NCBI GenBank assembly: GCA_945897965.1
Contig: CAMDHK010000005.1
Location: 1-50,319 of the forward strand
DNA from: Candidatus Kuenenia stuttgartensis
GTDB taxonomy: Bacteria; Planctomycetota; Planctomycetia; Gemmatales; Gemmataceae
DNA: 50,319 nt
Reading direction: 5' to 3'
Below are positions 49,637 to 50,319 of the stretch, in pieces. The notes beneath the pieces are model-generated. The model saw only the letters and a list, made by a program, of their open reading frames with translations, was not told the DNA's origin and searched no databases. Numbering within the stretch: the stretch's first letter is position 1; each line of letters begins with the position of its first letter. Position numbers and translations under genes: made by a program.

Positions 49637-50319
49637 ATGAGTGATTTTGCATGTAAGAATTCGCGTAGAATATTTGTAAAGCAGGCATCAATGGCTTTGC
49701 TTGGAACCAGTCTTGCTGCGACTTCAATTTTAAAGGCACAAGAGTTCTTGGGTAAAAAACAGCCCACTCCGAAAATTATCTTGGGTGTTCAGACTTACAC
49801 TTACAGAAACTTTGATCTCGAAACTGCTTTGAAAAAAATGAAGGAGCTTGGCGTTACTCAAGCTGAGTTTTATCAAAAGCATATTCCTGCAACCAGCACC
49901 CCAGAGCAACTCAAGGCTATCTTAAATCTTTGCAAAGAATATGGCGTTAAGCCAGTTGCCTTTGGGGTGCAAAAATTTACTAAAGATCATGATGCCAACA
50001 AGAAAATGTTTGATTTTGGCAAGACTGTTGGCCTTACTGCTATTAGCGCAGACCCCGATCCAGATAGTTTCGAAAGCCTCGACAAGCTTTGCGCTGAATA
50101 TAAAATTGCTGTCGCAATTCACCCGCATGGTCCCGCAGGCAAGAACCAACTTCATCGCTGGTATAGTGCTGAATTAATCATGGCAGGGGTGAAAGATCAT
50201 CATCCATTGATTGGCTCATGCTTGGATACCGGTCACCTTATCCGATCTGCCCAATTGGGGAAAAATCTTGATCCAGCAACTGAAGTTCGAACCATGGGTA
50301 AACGAAACTTTGGAATGCA
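49637..50319 (+). CDS. Tat-exported sugar phosphate isomerase/epimerase-like protein (TIM barrel), 3' truncated by the window
   Basis: The frame starts at ATG 49637 (TGGAG six nt upstream) and is still open at the right edge, giving 227 visible residues. The N-terminus NSRRIFVKQASMALLGTSLA is a twin-arginine signal (SRRIFVK). The mature part matches the xylose-isomerase-like TIM-barrel family of sugar phosphate isomerases/epimerases: IILGVQTYTYRNFDLETALKKMKELGV, AEFYQKH, YGVKPVAFGVQKFTKD, IAVAIHPHGP and CLDTGHLIRS, with metal-ligand-like Glu, Asp and His residues. Many planctomycetes have large sets of such exported proteins, often near sugar-degrading enzymes; specificity cannot be assigned. 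It is 120 bp downstream of the VIT/vWA gene on the same strand. Confidence 0.88.
   Translation, partial: MSDFACKNSRRIFVKQASMALLGTSLAATSILKAQEFLGKKQPTPKIILGVQTYTYRNFDLETALKKMKELGVTQAEFYQKHIPATSTPEQLKAILNLCKEYGVKPVAFGVQKFTKDHDANKKMFDFGKTVGLTAISADPDPDSFESLDKLCAEYKIAVAIHPHGPAGKNQLHRWYSAELIMAGVKDHHPLIGSCLDTGHLIRSAQLGKNLDPATEVRTMGKRNFGM

Overview
The window reads as a stretch of chromosome from a moderately AT-rich planctomycete (Planctomycetota; I cannot place the order). The pointers are a family mix typical of that phylum: a tandem-fused UvrA with four ATPase modules, secreted PQQ-propeller, HEAT-repeat and DUF1573 proteins, an FHA-GAF-PP2C phosphatase, an N-terminal-HTH response regulator, a VIT/von Willebrand A protein, and a Tat-exported sugar phosphate isomerase/epimerase-like protein. 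No rRNA, tRNA, CRISPR array, insertion sequence, phage gene or attachment site was seen. Both edges cut through a gene.

Layout. 1-6.7 kb: the end of a planctomycete-type hypothetical, then minus-strand genes for a secreted M16 peptidase, a PQQ-propeller protein, a small secreted protein and a YhiN-type flavoprotein, the last paired with a phosphohexomutase (to 8.7 kb). 8.8-10.7 kb: mnmG. 10.7-11.1 kb: a gene-free stretch with a strong promoter and a roughly 300-nt leader in front of an HTH-receiver regulator. 11.8-15.1 kb: a soluble histidine kinase, a Kdo-hydroxylase-like oxygenase and a ComF-type phosphoribosyltransferase in one run. 15.3-22.1 kb: DUF1573 protein, pyruvate carboxylase, FHA-GAF-PP2C phosphatase and clpS. 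22.1-28.4 kb: HEAT protein, zinc-ribbon membrane protein, a large secreted alpha/beta-hydrolase-like protein and two cyclophilins (one cytosolic, one exported). 28.6-31.2 kb: lipA-tmk-holB operon. 31.2-33.2 kb: CHAD protein and ThiO, overlapping by 4 nt. 33.3-35.2 kb: a MutS2 without an Smr domain. 35.3-37.0 kb: CbiM-like and DUF4198 genes, probably nickel/cobalt uptake. 37.0-44.0 kb: the giant uvrA. 44.2-46.1 kb: ECF sigma factor and membrane anti-sigma factor. 46.1-50.3 kb: an alpha/beta hydrolase, a VIT/vWA protein and the start of a TIM-barrel isomerase-like protein.

Most genes are housekeeping (tRNA modification, lipoylation, dTMP synthesis, clamp loading, anaplerosis, excision repair) or envelope functions. 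Two regulatory modules stand out. The ECF sigma/anti-sigma pair has a promoter matching the E. coli sigma-E consensus directly in front of it, downstream of a housekeeping-type promoter. The HTH-receiver protein has an unusually long structured leader.

The most unusual object is the UvrA gene: two complete UvrA copies in one chain plus a C-terminal tail of about 314 residues, itself an internal duplication of a module I do not recognise. Other points to check are an alpha/beta hydrolase with Glu in place of the nucleophile Ser, a Smr-less MutS2, a terminator hairpin built into the last codons of clpS, and a Kdo-hydroxylase homologue, which would imply Kdo-type lipopolysaccharide.
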